A stretch of 64,000 nt of DNA from Allostella sp. ATCC 35155 (GCA_006738865.1 AP019701.1:248001-312000), one strand, 5' to 3'. Positions 34,016-43,143 are shown, counted from the stretch's first letter. The notes: generated by a model from the letters alone, not told the origin. Numbers and translations: made by a program.

Positions 34016-34894
34016 TCAGGCTTTCGCCGGCGCCAGCTTGTCCTGGGTCTTGGTCTCGAAGTCGGCGGCGTCGTGGCGCTCGTGCAGCTGGGTCGCGGGA
34101 TCGCCGCTGACGCGATTGACCATGCGCCCGCGCTGCACCGTCGGCCGCTCCAGCAGCATGTCGGCCCAGCGCTGGACGTTGCGGTACTGGTCGACGGCGA
34201 GGAACTCGGCGGCGCCATAGAGCCAGCCCTTGGCCAGCCCGCCATACCAGGGGAAGATCGCCATGTCGGCGATCGTGTAGTCGCCGCCGGCGACATACTC
34301 GGTCTCGGCCAGCCGCCGGTCGAGCACGTCGAGCTGGCGCTTCACCTCCATCGCGAAGCGGTCGATCGCATATTCGATCTTGGTCGGCGCGTAGGCGTAG
34401 AAGTGGCCGAAGCCGCCGCCGAGATAGGGGGCGCTGCCCATCTGCCAGAACAGCCACGACAGGCATTCGGCGCGGGCTGCCGGCTCGGTCGGCACGAAGG
34501 CGCCGAACTTCTCGGCGAGGTAGAGCAGGATCGATCCCGATTCGAAGACGCGGATCGGCTCGGGTCCGCTGCGGTCGACGAGCGCCGGGATCTTGGAGTT
34601 CGGATTGACGGCGACGAAGCCGCTGCCGAACTGGTTGCCGTCGCCGATTCGGATCAGCCAGGCGTCGTACTCGGCGCCGGCATGGCCCAGCGCCAGCAGC
34701 TCCTCCAGCATGATCGTGACCTTGACGCCGTTCGGCGTGCCCAGGGAATAGAGCTGCAGCGGGTGCCGGCCGACCGGCAGCTCCTTGTCGTGCGTCGGCC
34801 CGGCGATCGGCCGATTGATGCTGGCGAAACGGCCGCCGTTCTCTTTCTGCCAGGTCCAGACCTTGGGGGGCATGTAGCCGGGGGCGTCGTTCAT
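34016..34894 (-). CDS. yghU: YghU-like glutathione transferase / disulfide-bond oxidoreductase
   Basis: The 292-residue protein carries the Nu-class GST features: PPKVWTWQKENGGRFASINRPIAGPTHDKELPVGRHPLQLYSLGTPNGVKVTIMLEEL at the N-terminus, NSKIPALVD and VFESGSILLYLAEKFG in the thioredoxin domain. Enzymes of this group bind two glutathiones and reduce disulfides. The start at 34894 is the closest ATG to the conserved region. It is divergent from a TetR gene with a strong palindrome between them. Confidence 0.92.
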   Translation of the reverse strand: MNDAPGYMPPKVWTWQKENGGRFASINRPIAGPTHDKELPVGRHPLQLYSLGTPNGVKVTIMLEELLALGHAGAEYDAWLIRIGDGNQFGSGFVAVNPNSKIPALVDRSGPEPIRVFESGSILLYLAEKFGAFVPTEPAARAECLSWLFWQMGSAPYLGGGFGHFYAYAPTKIEYAIDRFAMEVKRQLDVLDRRLAETEYVAGGDYTIADMAIFPWYGGLAKGWLYGAAEFLAVDQYRNVQRWADMLLERPTVQRGRMVNRVSGDPATQLHERHDAADFETKTQDKLAPAKA

Positions 34895-34942
34895 CGCGAA
34901 TCTCCGCAAGGCGGGCGGCGCTCGGCCGCGGCCAATGATGAC

Positions 34943-34966
34943 ATTTTAGATTGTATGATCTAAAAT
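34943..34966. promoter_or_regulatory. Perfect 9-bp inverted repeat, likely TetR operator, between yghU and tetR
   Basis: ATTTTAGAT and ATCTAAAAT flank a 6-bp spacer TGTATG. It is by far the most AT-rich stretch in its neighbourhood, and -10-like hexamers lie inside it on both strands (TATGAT forward, TACAAT reverse). Its place in a divergent promoter next to a TetR gene makes it the probable binding site of that protein. Confidence 0.75.
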
Positions 34967-34996
34967 ACAGACCTTCGACGACGACGGCAAGGCAGG

Positions 34997-35620
34997 ATGG
35001 CGAGACCGCGGGAGTTCGACGAGGCGGCGGTGCTGGATGCGGCGATGGAGTGCTTCTGGGCCAATGGCTACGAGGCGACCTCGGTCCGCGACCTGACGGC
35101 CCGGACCGGGCTCTGCGGCGCCAGCCTCTACAACGCCTTCGGCGACAAGCGGCTCCTCTATGTCCGGGCGCTGGATCGCTATGTCGAGGACAGTATCGGC
35201 GCGCGCATCCGCCGCTGCGAGACGCTGTCGCCCGGCGCGGCCATCGAGGCCTTCTTCGCGGAGGTTCTCGAGCGGTCGCTGCAGGATCCGTCGCACCGGG
35301 GATGCATGCTGGTGAATGCTGCATTCGAGGCGGGGTCGCCGGACGGCGATCTGCGCGCCATGGTCGCCGGGACCCTGGTGCGAATCGAGCGCTTCTTCGC
35401 CGGCTGCGTTCGCGCCGGCCAGGCCGACGGGACCATCGCGGCGTCGGCGAGTCCCGAGGAGGTCGGGCGCCACCTTCTGGCCGTCCTGATGGGGACGCGG
35501 GTGCTGGCGCGAATCCGCCCGGAGCCGGTCTTGCTGCAAGGGGCGGTGGCGACCGCCCTCGCAATCCTCCGGCCCGTCCGTCCCGCGGGCGGCGAAGCGG
35601 CGCGCCCGCCCGGCGTCTAG
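34997..35620 (+). CDS. TetR/AcrR family transcriptional regulator
   Basis: The 207-residue regulator has an N-terminal HTH (FDEAAVLDAAMECFWANGYEATSVRDLTARTGLCGASLYNAFGDKRLLYVRAL) of the branch with LYNAFGDK, and a TetR_C-type ligand domain. Divergence from yghU and the palindrome between the genes suggest it represses yghU and itself until an electrophile or similar ligand binds. Its stop overlaps that of the convergent ArsR gene by four bases. Confidence 0.88.
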   Translation: MARPREFDEAAVLDAAMECFWANGYEATSVRDLTARTGLCGASLYNAFGDKRLLYVRALDRYVEDSIGARIRRCETLSPGAAIEAFFAEVLERSLQDPSHRGCMLVNAAFEAGSPDGDLRAMVAGTLVRIERFFAGCVRAGQADGTIAASASPEEVGRHLLAVLMGTRVLARIRPEPVLLQGAVATALAILRPVRPAGGEAARPPGV

Positions 35621-35961
35621 GCCCGCTCCTGCTCCTCCCGCTCGAGCAGGGTTGCGAGACGGTCGAGGCTGCCGGTCCAAAAGCGCTGATAGTGGGCAAG
35701 CCAGCTCATCGCTTCCTCCATCGGTCCGGCGCTCAGGCGGCAGGACACGGTCCGCCCGACCTTCCTGCGGGTGATGAGGCCGGCATCCGAGAGCACGTCG
35801 AGGTGCTTCATCACGGCCGGCAGGGACATCGGGATCGGGCGGGCGAGCTCCGTCACCGACAGGGTCTCCGCCTCGCCGAGCCGGGCGAGCAGGGCCCGGC
35901 GCGTCGGATCGGAGAGCGCGGCGAAGGTGCGGTCGAGCGGCGAACGATCAGAGTTAACCAT
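35617..35961 (-). CDS. ArsR-type winged-helix transcriptional regulator
   Basis: The 114-residue protein has the phrases LDRTFAALSDPTRRALLARLGEAETLSVTELARPIPMSLPAVMKHLDVLSDAGLITRRKVGRTVSCRLS, the ArsR fold of the SRPBCC-associated subgroup, without metal-binding cysteines in the HTH. The usual SRPBCC partner gene is absent here. The start at 35961 is chosen by homology and because the promoter seen at 35970-35998 would not transcribe the upstream ATG. Confidence 0.87.
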   Translation of the reverse strand: MVNSDRSPLDRTFAALSDPTRRALLARLGEAETLSVTELARPIPMSLPAVMKHLDVLSDAGLITRRKVGRTVSCRLSAGPMEEAMSWLAHYQRFWTGSLDRLATLLEREEQERA

Positions 35962-35998
35962 CGCGTTAAACAATAGGATCATCATACAACCCGGTCAA
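35954..35998 (-). promoter_or_regulatory. Promoter and short inverted repeat at the start of the arsR-type gene
   Basis: On the minus strand, TTGACC (complement of 35993-35998) and TATTGT (complement of 35970-35975) are 17 bp apart. An inverted repeat TTAAC-CATCGC-GTTAA (35954-35969) spans the start codon and touches the -10 box, a good place for autorepression. The transcript would begin within a few bases of the ATG, and no Shine-Dalgarno sequence is seen. Confidence 0.45.
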
Positions 35999-36101
35999 GT
36001 GCTCAGCGTATGGCGCGGGTTGCCGATCATGGGGGCGGCCGGCCGATTGACAGCCGTCGCCGGTGGCCGCATTCGTACCCAGAGCCTCCCTGCCGGGTCC
36101 G

Positions 36102-36932
36102 ATGACAGACGCGCTGCCACTGCCGACTGCCCTGCCGACCACGCTCCTCGGAGTGCCGGGACCGGTTGCGTGCAAGCCCTTCCCGCACGTGATCCGGCGG
36201 CCGGCGATCGATCGCGACCGCTACGCGGCGCTGGCAGAGGCGTTTCCGGCCTCGGAGCGCATTGCCGGCCCGCCGCCGCACCCGAACAACTCCGCCTTCC
36301 GGGTCAGCGCGGCCACCCTGCTGCGCTCGGCGAAGCTGCCCGGGGTCTGGCGCGCGTTCGTCGCCCACCATGTCGGCCCGGATTTCTGGGCCGACATCGT
36401 CCGAACCATGGGGCCGGCGATCCGCTCCGTCCATCCGGGTCTGGAAGCGCGGGTCGGGCGCCCGCTGGAGGACTGGCGGAGCGGCTGCCGCAGGCGGGAC
36501 CCGGGCTGCGACGTGCTGCTCGACTGCCAGCTCGTGGTCAACACGGCGGTCACCGAGGCGACCACGGTGCGCGGTCCCCACGTCGACACGCCCGACAAGA
36601 TCTTCAGCGGCCTGTTCTATTTCCGCCCGGACGACGATCCGACGCCGGGCGGCGACCTCGATCTCTATCGCTGGACCGCAGACCCGCAATTCCGCGAGCT
36701 GTTCGCGGCCGCCGACCGGATCGAGCGGGTGGCATCCGTCGCCTATGCCGCCAACTGCTTCCTCGGCTTCGTCAACGGACCGCAGGCGGTGCACGGCGTC
36801 TCGCCCCGCGGCCTCACCGACCGGCCCCGCTTCTACGTCAATCTGATCGCGGAATGCGCCGCACCGATCTTCGCGCTGCCTCAGGTGCCGGGCTGGGTGC
36901 CGGGGCCGCAGCATCGCGATGCGCGCGAATGA
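36102..36932 (+). CDS. 2-oxoglutarate/Fe(II)-dependent oxygenase-like protein
   Basis: The 276-residue protein has the facial triad of non-haem iron oxygenases: H-x-D in RGPHVDTPDKIFSGLFYFR (His160 and Asp162), distal His231 in QAVHGVSPR and Arg243 in RPRFYVN for 2-oxoglutarate. Members of this type act on small molecules or carbohydrates in sulfated or glycosylated pathways. A longer in-frame start at 36063 exists. It is probably co-transcribed with the sulfotransferase gene downstream. Confidence 0.75.
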   Translation: MTDALPLPTALPTTLLGVPGPVACKPFPHVIRRPAIDRDRYAALAEAFPASERIAGPPPHPNNSAFRVSAATLLRSAKLPGVWRAFVAHHVGPDFWADIVRTMGPAIRSVHPGLEARVGRPLEDWRSGCRRRDPGCDVLLDCQLVVNTAVTEATTVRGPHVDTPDKIFSGLFYFRPDDDPTPGGDLDLYRWTADPQFRELFAAADRIERVASVAYAANCFLGFVNGPQAVHGVSPRGLTDRPRFYVNLIAECAAPIFALPQVPGWVPGPQHRDARE

Positions 36933-37047
36933 GGATGCCCGGGATTGTGCCGGCCGCCGCCCGGCCGCTATCGTCTCGACCGATCACGATGACCGCCGTC
37001 CCGTCCTGCTGCCCCCGTCGAAAGCGCCGAAGGCGAGGCCGTCCGGA

Positions 37048-37977
37048 ATGACGACCGACGTGCCGGACGATTTTCCGATCGACGACCAGGAACTGCTGCG
37101 GCGGGCGCGAGGCACCGGCCCGCGCCGGTTGTTCGGCCACGACCGGCAGGAGGTGGCACGGCTCGCCGCCTGGGCGGGCGCCCAGCCGGCGCCCGATCTC
37201 CGCGATGCCGAGGCGTTCCTCCTCTTCGTGGGTTATCCGCGCAGCGGCCACAGCCTCGTCGGCGCCCTGCTCGACGCCCACCCCGAGATCGCCATCGCCC
37301 ACGAGCTCGACGTCCTGCAGCTCTGGTCGTTCGGCCTCGACCGGCGGCGCATCCTGACGCTGACGCTCGAGAACGCGCGCCGCCTCGGCCGCATCGGCCG
37401 CAACTGGGGCGCCTACGACTACCGGGTCGCGGGCGGAGCGCAGGGGCGCTGGACCCGCCTGCGCTTCGTCGGCGACAAGCGCGGCGGCGAGACCTCGCGT
37501 CGCCTCAGCGAGGATCCCCTGGCCCTCGACCGGTTCGGGGAATTCCTCGGGCTTCCGCTGCGGTTCGTCCACGTCGTTCGCCATCCGGCGGACAATGTCG
37601 CCACCATGGTCCGGCATGCCCGCCGGCGCCGCGACGTCGGCGACGATGCGATGCTGTTGCGCAAGGCCCTGTCGCACTATGCGGCCCTGGCTCTTGCCAA
37701 TGATGCCTTTCTCGCGCGCACCGATCCCGCGCAGGCCCTGACGCTGTGGCACGAGGATCTCGTCGCCGACCCGCGGCGCGAGCTCGTGCGGCTGGCCGAC
37801 TTCCTCGGCATTGCAGCCGGGGACGACTATCTCGACGCCTGTGCGGCGATCGTCCAGCCGACGCCGAACCGCAGCCGGGACGAGGTCGAGTGGGCGCCCG
37901 AACATCGGCTTGTCCTCAGGCGGATTATCGCACGGACGCCCTTCCTGCAGCGCTATGCGGGGGAGGGGGGCCCGTGA
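37048..37977 (+). CDS. Sulfotransferase family protein
   Basis: The 309-residue protein has the PAPS-binding 5'-phosphosulfate loop FVGYPRSGHSLVGALLDAHPEI (residues 61-80) and the 3'-phosphate motif VHVVRHPADNVATMVRHA, followed by a helical C-terminal part. It should transfer sulfate from PAPS to an unknown acceptor. The start at 37048 has a weak ribosome binding site. Its stop overlaps the GTG of the next gene. Confidence 0.83.
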   Translation: MTTDVPDDFPIDDQELLRRARGTGPRRLFGHDRQEVARLAAWAGAQPAPDLRDAEAFLLFVGYPRSGHSLVGALLDAHPEIAIAHELDVLQLWSFGLDRRRILTLTLENARRLGRIGRNWGAYDYRVAGGAQGRWTRLRFVGDKRGGETSRRLSEDPLALDRFGEFLGLPLRFVHVVRHPADNVATMVRHARRRRDVGDDAMLLRKALSHYAALALANDAFLARTDPAQALTLWHEDLVADPRRELVRLADFLGIAAGDDYLDACAAIVQPTPNRSRDEVEWAPEHRLVLRRIIARTPFLQRYAGEGGP

Positions 37978-40175
37978 AGGGTTGGCGGGGGCTCGCGTTC
38001 GGCGGTCCGAGCGACGGCACCGCCGGCCGGCTGCTGCGTGCCGTCGCGGTCGGCACGCTGCTGCTGCCGGCGCTGCTGTTCGCGCTCTTCGCCTGGCAGT
38101 CGTGGAACGCCGCGATGCGTGAGACGGCAGAGCGGCTGCGCGGCACGGCGGGCCTCATCCTGGAGCACGCGGTCAAGGTCTTCGAGACCCAGGAACTGGT
38201 CGGCGCCCATGTCGCGGAGATCGTGCGCGGCCTCGACGTGGCGGCGGCGAGGGCCGCGGCCGAGGGCCTTCACCTGCGGCTCCGCGCGATCCAGGAGCGC
38301 CTGCCGCAGATCGAGGACATCTGGCTGATCGATGCGGCCGGCCGGCCGATCGTGGCGGCGCGCGTCGCGACCGTCCCTCCGGATCTCGACGTCTCGGACC
38401 GGGAGTACTTCCACATCCACTTCGCGCATCCCGACGCCAGCACCTATGTCGGGCCGGTGATCCGGGGCCGGGTGCGCGGCGCGACCTTCTTCCAGATGAG
38501 CTGGCGTTCGGCCAACGCCGCCGGGTTCGACGGCGTCGTCGTCGTCTCCGTCAGGCCGAGCTACTTCCAGGAGTTCTATGCCGGCGTCGCCGAGGACACG
38601 GGCTTCACCGCGACCTTGATCCGCGCGGACGGGGCGGTGCTGGCACGCTTTCCCCCGCCGGCGCAGCCGCTCGACGCGCTGCCGCCGTCGGACCCGTTTG
38701 CCTCGGCAATCGAGGGGCGGCCGGAGGGCGGCCTGTTCCGGGCCGTGTCGTCGTTCGACCGGCGCGATCGGATCATCGCCTATCGCCGACTGCCGCGCTA
38801 TCCGGTCTACGTCACGGCCGGCGCCGCGATCGCCGACATCCGCGCCGGCTGGATCGCGACCACGACCAGTCACCTCGCCTTCGGACTGCCGGTCACGCTG
38901 GCGCTGTTCGTCGTCACGCTGATCGCGCTGGCGCGCACCCGGCGCGAAAGCGCCGCCCTTGCCCAGTTGCGTGCGGAATCCGTTCGCCGCGAGGCGACCG
39001 AGGCACAGCTGCGGCAGTCGCAGAAGATGGACGCGATCGGCCGGCTGACCGGTGGCGTCGCGCACGATTTCAACAATCTCCTGACGGTGGTGACGGGCAA
39101 TCTCGACCTCGTGCTGCGGCGTCTGGGAGACGGGGCCGATCCGCGCGTTCGCCGTGGCATCACCGGTGCGCTCGAAGGGGCGCGGCGGGCTGCCGCGCTG
39201 ACCCAGCGGCTGCTCGCCTTCGCGCGCCAGCAGCCGCTCGATCCCAAGCCGACCGACGCGAACCGGCTGGTCGGGGGCATGTCCGACCTGCTGCGCCGCA
39301 CGCTCGGCGAGGTCGTCGAGATCGAGACGGTGCTCGCCGGCGGACTCTGGCCGATCTTCGCCGACGCGCCGCAGCTCGAGAATGCGCTGCTCAATCTGGC
39401 GGTCAACGCGCGCGACGCCATGCCGGCCGGGGGCAAGCTGACGATCGAGACGGCCAACACGCACCTCGACGACGCCTATGCCCGCTCGCACGACGAGGTG
39501 ACGCCCGGGCAGTATGTCATGATCGCCGTGTCCGACACCGGGACGGGCATGCCGCCCGACGTCATCGCGCGGGCATTCGATCCGTTCTTCACGACCAAGC
39601 CGCTGGGGGAGGGCACCGGCCTCGGCCTCAGCCAGGTCTTCGGTTTCGTCAAGCAGTCGGGCGGGCATGTGAAGATCTACTCGGAGCCGGGCCAGGGCAC
39701 GGCCGTGAAGATCTACCTGCCGCGCCACATTCCGCCGGCGCAGGCCGAGGACGACCTGGCCTGGGCCGCGCCTCCCGAAGAGCGCCAACTGGGGAACGGA
39801 CGCACGATCCTGGTGGTCGAGGACGAGGCCGCCGTGCGGCAGTTCAGCGTCGAGTGCCTGGCCGACCTCGGCTATGCGGTGCTGGAGGCGGGCGACGGGG
39901 CGACGGCGCTGCGCCTGCTCGATCAGCATCCGGAGGTGGTGGTGCTCTTCACCGATGTCATCCTGCCGGGCGGCATGAACGGCCGCCATCTCGCCGACGA
40001 GGCGTGCCGGCGCCGGCCGGGGCTGGCCGTGCTCTTCACCACCGGCTACACGCAGAACGCGATCGTCCACAACGGGATGCTCGATCCCGGCGTCGACATG
40101 ATCGGCAAGCCGTTCACCCAGGCCGAGGTCGCGCGCAAGCTGGCGCAGGCGATCGGCCGCTCCGAGGGGCGCTAG
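37974..40175 (+). CDS. Hybrid sensor histidine kinase/response regulator
   Basis: The 733-residue protein starts at GTG 37974, overlapping the sulfotransferase stop. It has a first membrane segment (residues ~22-42), a periplasmic Cache-like sensor (~45-295), a second membrane segment (~300-320), HisKA with His364 in GGVAHDFNNLLTVVTGNLDLV, HATPase with N-box ALLNLAVNARDAM, G1 VSDTGTGMPP, G2 GEGTGLGLSQV, and a C-terminal receiver with phospho-acceptor Asp661 in VVLFTDVILPGG. A short response regulator gene lies convergently 1 bp downstream. Confidence 0.92.
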   Translation: MKGWRGLAFGGPSDGTAGRLLRAVAVGTLLLPALLFALFAWQSWNAAMRETAERLRGTAGLILEHAVKVFETQELVGAHVAEIVRGLDVAAARAAAEGLHLRLRAIQERLPQIEDIWLIDAAGRPIVAARVATVPPDLDVSDREYFHIHFAHPDASTYVGPVIRGRVRGATFFQMSWRSANAAGFDGVVVVSVRPSYFQEFYAGVAEDTGFTATLIRADGAVLARFPPPAQPLDALPPSDPFASAIEGRPEGGLFRAVSSFDRRDRIIAYRRLPRYPVYVTAGAAIADIRAGWIATTTSHLAFGLPVTLALFVVTLIALARTRRESAALAQLRAESVRREATEAQLRQSQKMDAIGRLTGGVAHDFNNLLTVVTGNLDLVLRRLGDGADPRVRRGITGALEGARRAAALTQRLLAFARQQPLDPKPTDANRLVGGMSDLLRRTLGEVVEIETVLAGGLWPIFADAPQLENALLNLAVNARDAMPAGGKLTIETANTHLDDAYARSHDEVTPGQYVMIAVSDTGTGMPPDVIARAFDPFFTTKPLGEGTGLGLSQVFGFVKQSGGHVKIYSEPGQGTAVKIYLPRHIPPAQAEDDLAWAAPPEERQLGNGRTILVVEDEAAVRQFSVECLADLGYAVLEAGDGATALRLLDQHPEVVVLFTDVILPGGMNGRHLADEACRRRPGLAVLFTTGYTQNAIVHNGMLDPGVDMIGKPFTQAEVARKLAQAIGRSEGR

Positions 40176-40176
40176 A

Positions 40177-40554
40177 TCAGGACCGCACCCCGGCCAGCGC
40201 GTCCGCGATGCAGCGTTGCAGTTCGCGCTCGACGAAGGGCTTCTGCAGGGTCGGCTGGCCCTGATGGTCGGCGCGCAGCGTGGATGCGCCATAGCCGGTC
40301 GAGAAGACGTAGGGAATGCCGCGGCGGCGCAGCACGTCGGCCACGGGATAGGTCTCGGTCCCGCCGAGATTGACGTCGAGGATGGCGAGGTCGAACTCGT
40401 CCCCCTCCGCCGCCTGCACGGCCTCGCCGAGCGCTCCGGCCGTCGCGGCGACGACGCAGCCGAACTCCTCCAGCATGTCCTGCAGCAGCATGGCGATCAT
40501 CGCCTCGTCCTCGACGATCAGAACCCGCGTTCCGGCGATGTCTGCACTTCCCAC
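40177..40554 (-). CDS. Single-domain response regulator
   Basis: The 125-residue receiver domain has VLIVEDEAMIAMLLQDML, phospho-acceptor Asp60 in FDLAILDVNLGG, STGYG and Lys105 in TLQKPF. It has no output domain, typical of CheY-like proteins that act with HWE or hybrid kinases in alphaproteobacteria. The start is GTG 40554 with AGGAG 8 bp upstream. It is convergent with the hybrid kinase and is probably a partner for it or for the HWE kinase 6 kb away. Confidence 0.9.
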   Translation of the reverse strand: MGSADIAGTRVLIVEDEAMIAMLLQDMLEEFGCVVAATAGALGEAVQAAEGDEFDLAILDVNLGGTETYPVADVLRRRGIPYVFSTGYGASTLRADHQGQPTLQKPFVERELQRCIADALAGVRS

Positions 40555-40693
40555 GATCGGTTCACTCCTGGCGGCGCGGGCGCCACATTGTCCCGCCGTG
40601 TCGGACGTGACAATGATTTTGCGTCGCACGGCCGCTTGCGGTGGCGGCCCCGGGTGCCTTAGATCGGGCCGAGTTGGCGGAGTGGGACGGCGG

Positions 40694-41617
40694 ATGACGG
40701 ACGAGCGAGTCGCCGGGTCGGGATCGGAAGCGGACCGGCAGGCCCTGGCCCGTGTGCGTGCCATGATGCAGGCGGGCGACTATGACGCCGCCGCCGCCGC
40801 CGCCGCCGACCTCGCCAGTTCGCCGGCGCTCCGCCCGATCGCGCAGCGGCTGGTCACGGCGTGCCGCTATGCCCTCGAACTGCGGTTCCAGCGGCCGGCC
40901 GAAGCGGCGCGCATGGTCACCGGCCTGATTGAGGACATGGGCAGCTCCGACCATCTCCTCCCCGAAACCAGCGCCGGGCCGCAGGTGGTGGAGAGCCCCG
41001 GAAGCGAGCGGGCGGTCTTCGTCTTCGCCGGCGCCGACCAGGCGCCCTTCGCGCATGTCGTGGTCCAGAGCTGGCTGCGTCGCCGCGGCTGCCATGCCGT
41101 CTATGTCCGCGATCCGCGCTCGCAGTTCGCCATCACCGGCCTGCCGGGCCTCGCGCCGGACCTGGAAGGCTGCATGGCCGGGCTGCGGCGCATCGCCGAC
41201 GGGCTGGGCGCCCGGCGACGGTACTGCCTCGGCTATTCCGCCAACGGCTACTCGGCCCTGCGCTACGGCATCGGGATCGAGGCGGAGGCGGTGCTCGCCT
41301 TCTCGCCGGTGACCACGCTCGACCTCAAGCCGGATCAGCGCAACCGCTTTCCCATGATCCGCCGCCTGCACGAGGAGAACCCGCATCTGGTCGACGACGT
41401 GCTGCCGCACTATCGCCGGGCGGCCCGGCCGCCCCGGCTGACCATCGTCTACGGCGCGGAGAACCGGTCCGACCGCTGGGCGGCCCAGCGCATGGCGGTG
41501 CTGCCGGGCGTGCGTCTGGTCCCGGTCCCGGGGCTGGCCGACCATGACAGCATGGGCGTCTGCATGGTCTCCCGCCGGTTCGGCCCGCTGCTCGACGAGA
41601 TGTTCGGCCCGGCCTAG
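40694..41617 (+). CDS. Alpha/beta-hydrolase-like protein of unknown function
   Basis: The 307-residue protein begins with a helical ~80-residue part containing an alanine run (YDAAAAAAADLASS) and continues with a hydrolase-like fold: RAVFVFAGADQAPFAHVVVQSWL, the nucleophile elbow GYSANGYSALRYGIG (Ser in G-Y-S-A-N-G), and a C-terminal His in GLADHDSMGVCMV. I do not recognise a named family. It lies convergent to a sulfotransferase pair and may act on the same glycan or lipid. Confidence 0.7.
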   Translation: MTDERVAGSGSEADRQALARVRAMMQAGDYDAAAAAAADLASSPALRPIAQRLVTACRYALELRFQRPAEAARMVTGLIEDMGSSDHLLPETSAGPQVVESPGSERAVFVFAGADQAPFAHVVVQSWLRRRGCHAVYVRDPRSQFAITGLPGLAPDLEGCMAGLRRIADGLGARRRYCLGYSANGYSALRYGIGIEAEAVLAFSPVTTLDLKPDQRNRFPMIRRLHEENPHLVDDVLPHYRRAARPPRLTIVYGAENRSDRWAAQRMAVLPGVRLVPVPGLADHDSMGVCMVSRRFGPLLDEMFGPA

Positions 41618-42399
41618 CCGGCGCGTCGCCGCGCCGCCTCCCAGACGCTGGCGCAATACTCCTCGGCGGCGGCTTCGACGATCCGGCGATCGACCAGGTC
41701 GAACAGGTCGAACGGCGTGTCGGAGGCATGCATGTGCGACCGCTCGCGGCTGATGCGGTCCGTCCCGACGCCCGCGAACTCGGCCAGCCGGGCGATCTCG
41801 TCGGGATGCGACAGGCGGTCGACGGCGACCACCAGCAGGCGGTCGGCCGGCAGCATCTCCATCGCCTTCCGGTTCTGCCGGGCGTACCAGCGCAGATACC
41901 CCTCGAGCGAGAACAACCCGGCGCGCTCCAGCGCAGCATCGCGCTCGCGGTGCGGATAGAGATCCGGTCGGAAGCGGAACCGGCGCAGCTCCCACCAGTC
42001 CCAATGGGTGCTGCGCGGCCGCGTGCTCTCGTGCCGGCAGATCGAGGCCAGCCAGGAGACGGGCTCGCGCACGGTCAGGACGAACCGGGCCTCGGGTTGC
42101 AGCCGGCGGATCAGCGGGATCAGGTGGTAGTTGAGCGTCGAGGAATTCATCTCCCAGGCCCAGCCCGCCACCAGCGCCTGCAGGGGTCGGGAGAAGAAGA
42201 AGTCGCCGGTCCGGCTGCCGTCGGGATGCAGGGCCAGGCGGATGATCCGTCGCCAGTCCGGCTCGTGGGTCGACCGGAAATGACCGCCGAACATGCCGCA
42301 GAGCGAGATCGTCCCCGTCTTGCCGAGCCCGATCCCGTAGAGGCGGAAGCGCGGCGGCGCATCCGGGGGATAGTCGGCGGGGAGATAGTTCGCCACCAT
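41614..42399 (-). CDS. Sulfotransferase-like protein
   Basis: The 261-residue protein has a P-loop-like start YGIGLGKTGTISLCGMFGGHFRSTHEPD (residues 21-48) and VLTVREPVSWLASICRHE as the 3'-phosphate-type motif, consistent with the P-loop sulfotransferase superfamily (also found in sulfotransferase-like kinases). It is 6 bp downstream of another sulfotransferase gene in the same orientation. Confidence 0.75.
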   Translation of the reverse strand: MVANYLPADYPPDAPPRFRLYGIGLGKTGTISLCGMFGGHFRSTHEPDWRRIIRLALHPDGSRTGDFFFSRPLQALVAGWAWEMNSSTLNYHLIPLIRRLQPEARFVLTVREPVSWLASICRHESTRPRSTHWDWWELRRFRFRPDLYPHRERDAALERAGLFSLEGYLRWYARQNRKAMEMLPADRLLVVAVDRLSHPDEIARLAEFAGVGTDRISRERSHMHASDTPFDLFDLVDRRIVEAAAEEYCASVWEAARRRAG

Positions 42400-42405
42400 C
42401 GCGGG

Positions 42406-43143
42406 TCAGGGCTCCTCGTCCTCGGTCATCCAGGCGTGGGGCGAGCCGGCGAGGCAGGCGCGCACCTCGTCGAGATTTTCGACGATCTGCCCAAGGGGCC
42501 AGGGCGTCGTCCGCGCCAGCCGCACCGCGGTCTCGCACGGCGGCAGGCCGAGAAAGTCGAGCGTCCGCCGGCAGGCCGCCGCCGGGTCGGGCCGGATATC
42601 CTCCTCGAAGACGAGATCGAGGCGCGCGCGGTCCCGCAGCACGGCATCGAGGCGGCGGAAATCGGCGAGATAGTGCTCGATGATGTCGAGCAGGGGCCGG
42701 TGGCCGCCCTCGATCGGGACGCGCTGCGGGTCGATCCGGACCGTGTGCAGCACGGCCTCCCGGCCGGCCGGCAGGTGCCAGCGCCGGCTGGCGCGGGCGA
42801 CCTGGGACGACACGACCTTGCGCAGCAGGTTGCGCCGCCGGACGACGAGAAAGCGGTCGAAACCCAGGGCTTCGAGACGGTCGACGAACGGCTCCAGCTC
42901 CAGCCCGGCGCGGCGCAGGTGATAGAATTTCGCTTCCAGGCCGAACCGGCGCCCGCCCGCCTGGCGGATGCCGGCCTCGACCAGCGCCAGGGCCGTGGCA
43001 GGTCCCAGGCGCACCCGCTTGTGGTCGAGCATCTCGCCGGCCCAGACGAGGTCCGGGTGCTGACCCATCTGGTCGGCGAGGACCGTGCTGCCGCTGCGGC
43101 CGATATGGAACATGCAGGCGTTGCCGCGCCGTTCGTGGCTCAT
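42406..43143 (-). CDS. Sulfotransferase family protein, short
   Basis: The 245-residue protein has MFHIGRSGSTVLADQMGQHPDLVWAGEML (5'-phosphosulfate loop) and FDRFLVVRRRNLLRKVVSSQVARASRRWHL (3'-phosphate motif). It overlaps the stop of the glycosyltransferase gene upstream by four bases (ATGA, 43140-43143), so the two are co-translated. The acceptor is unknown. Confidence 0.8.
   Translation of the reverse strand: MSHERRGNACMFHIGRSGSTVLADQMGQHPDLVWAGEMLDHKRVRLGPATALALVEAGIRQAGGRRFGLEAKFYHLRRAGLELEPFVDRLEALGFDRFLVVRRRNLLRKVVSSQVARASRRWHLPAGREAVLHTVRIDPQRVPIEGGHRPLLDIIEHYLADFRRLDAVLRDRARLDLVFEEDIRPDPAAACRRTLDFLGLPPCETAVRLARTTPWPLGQIVENLDEVRACLAGSPHAWMTEDEEP

Noticed and set aside
37974-40554. 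Hybrid kinase and response regulator as a single operon
   Set aside because: The two genes are convergent, with stop codons 1 bp apart, so they are not co-transcribed even though they may interact.
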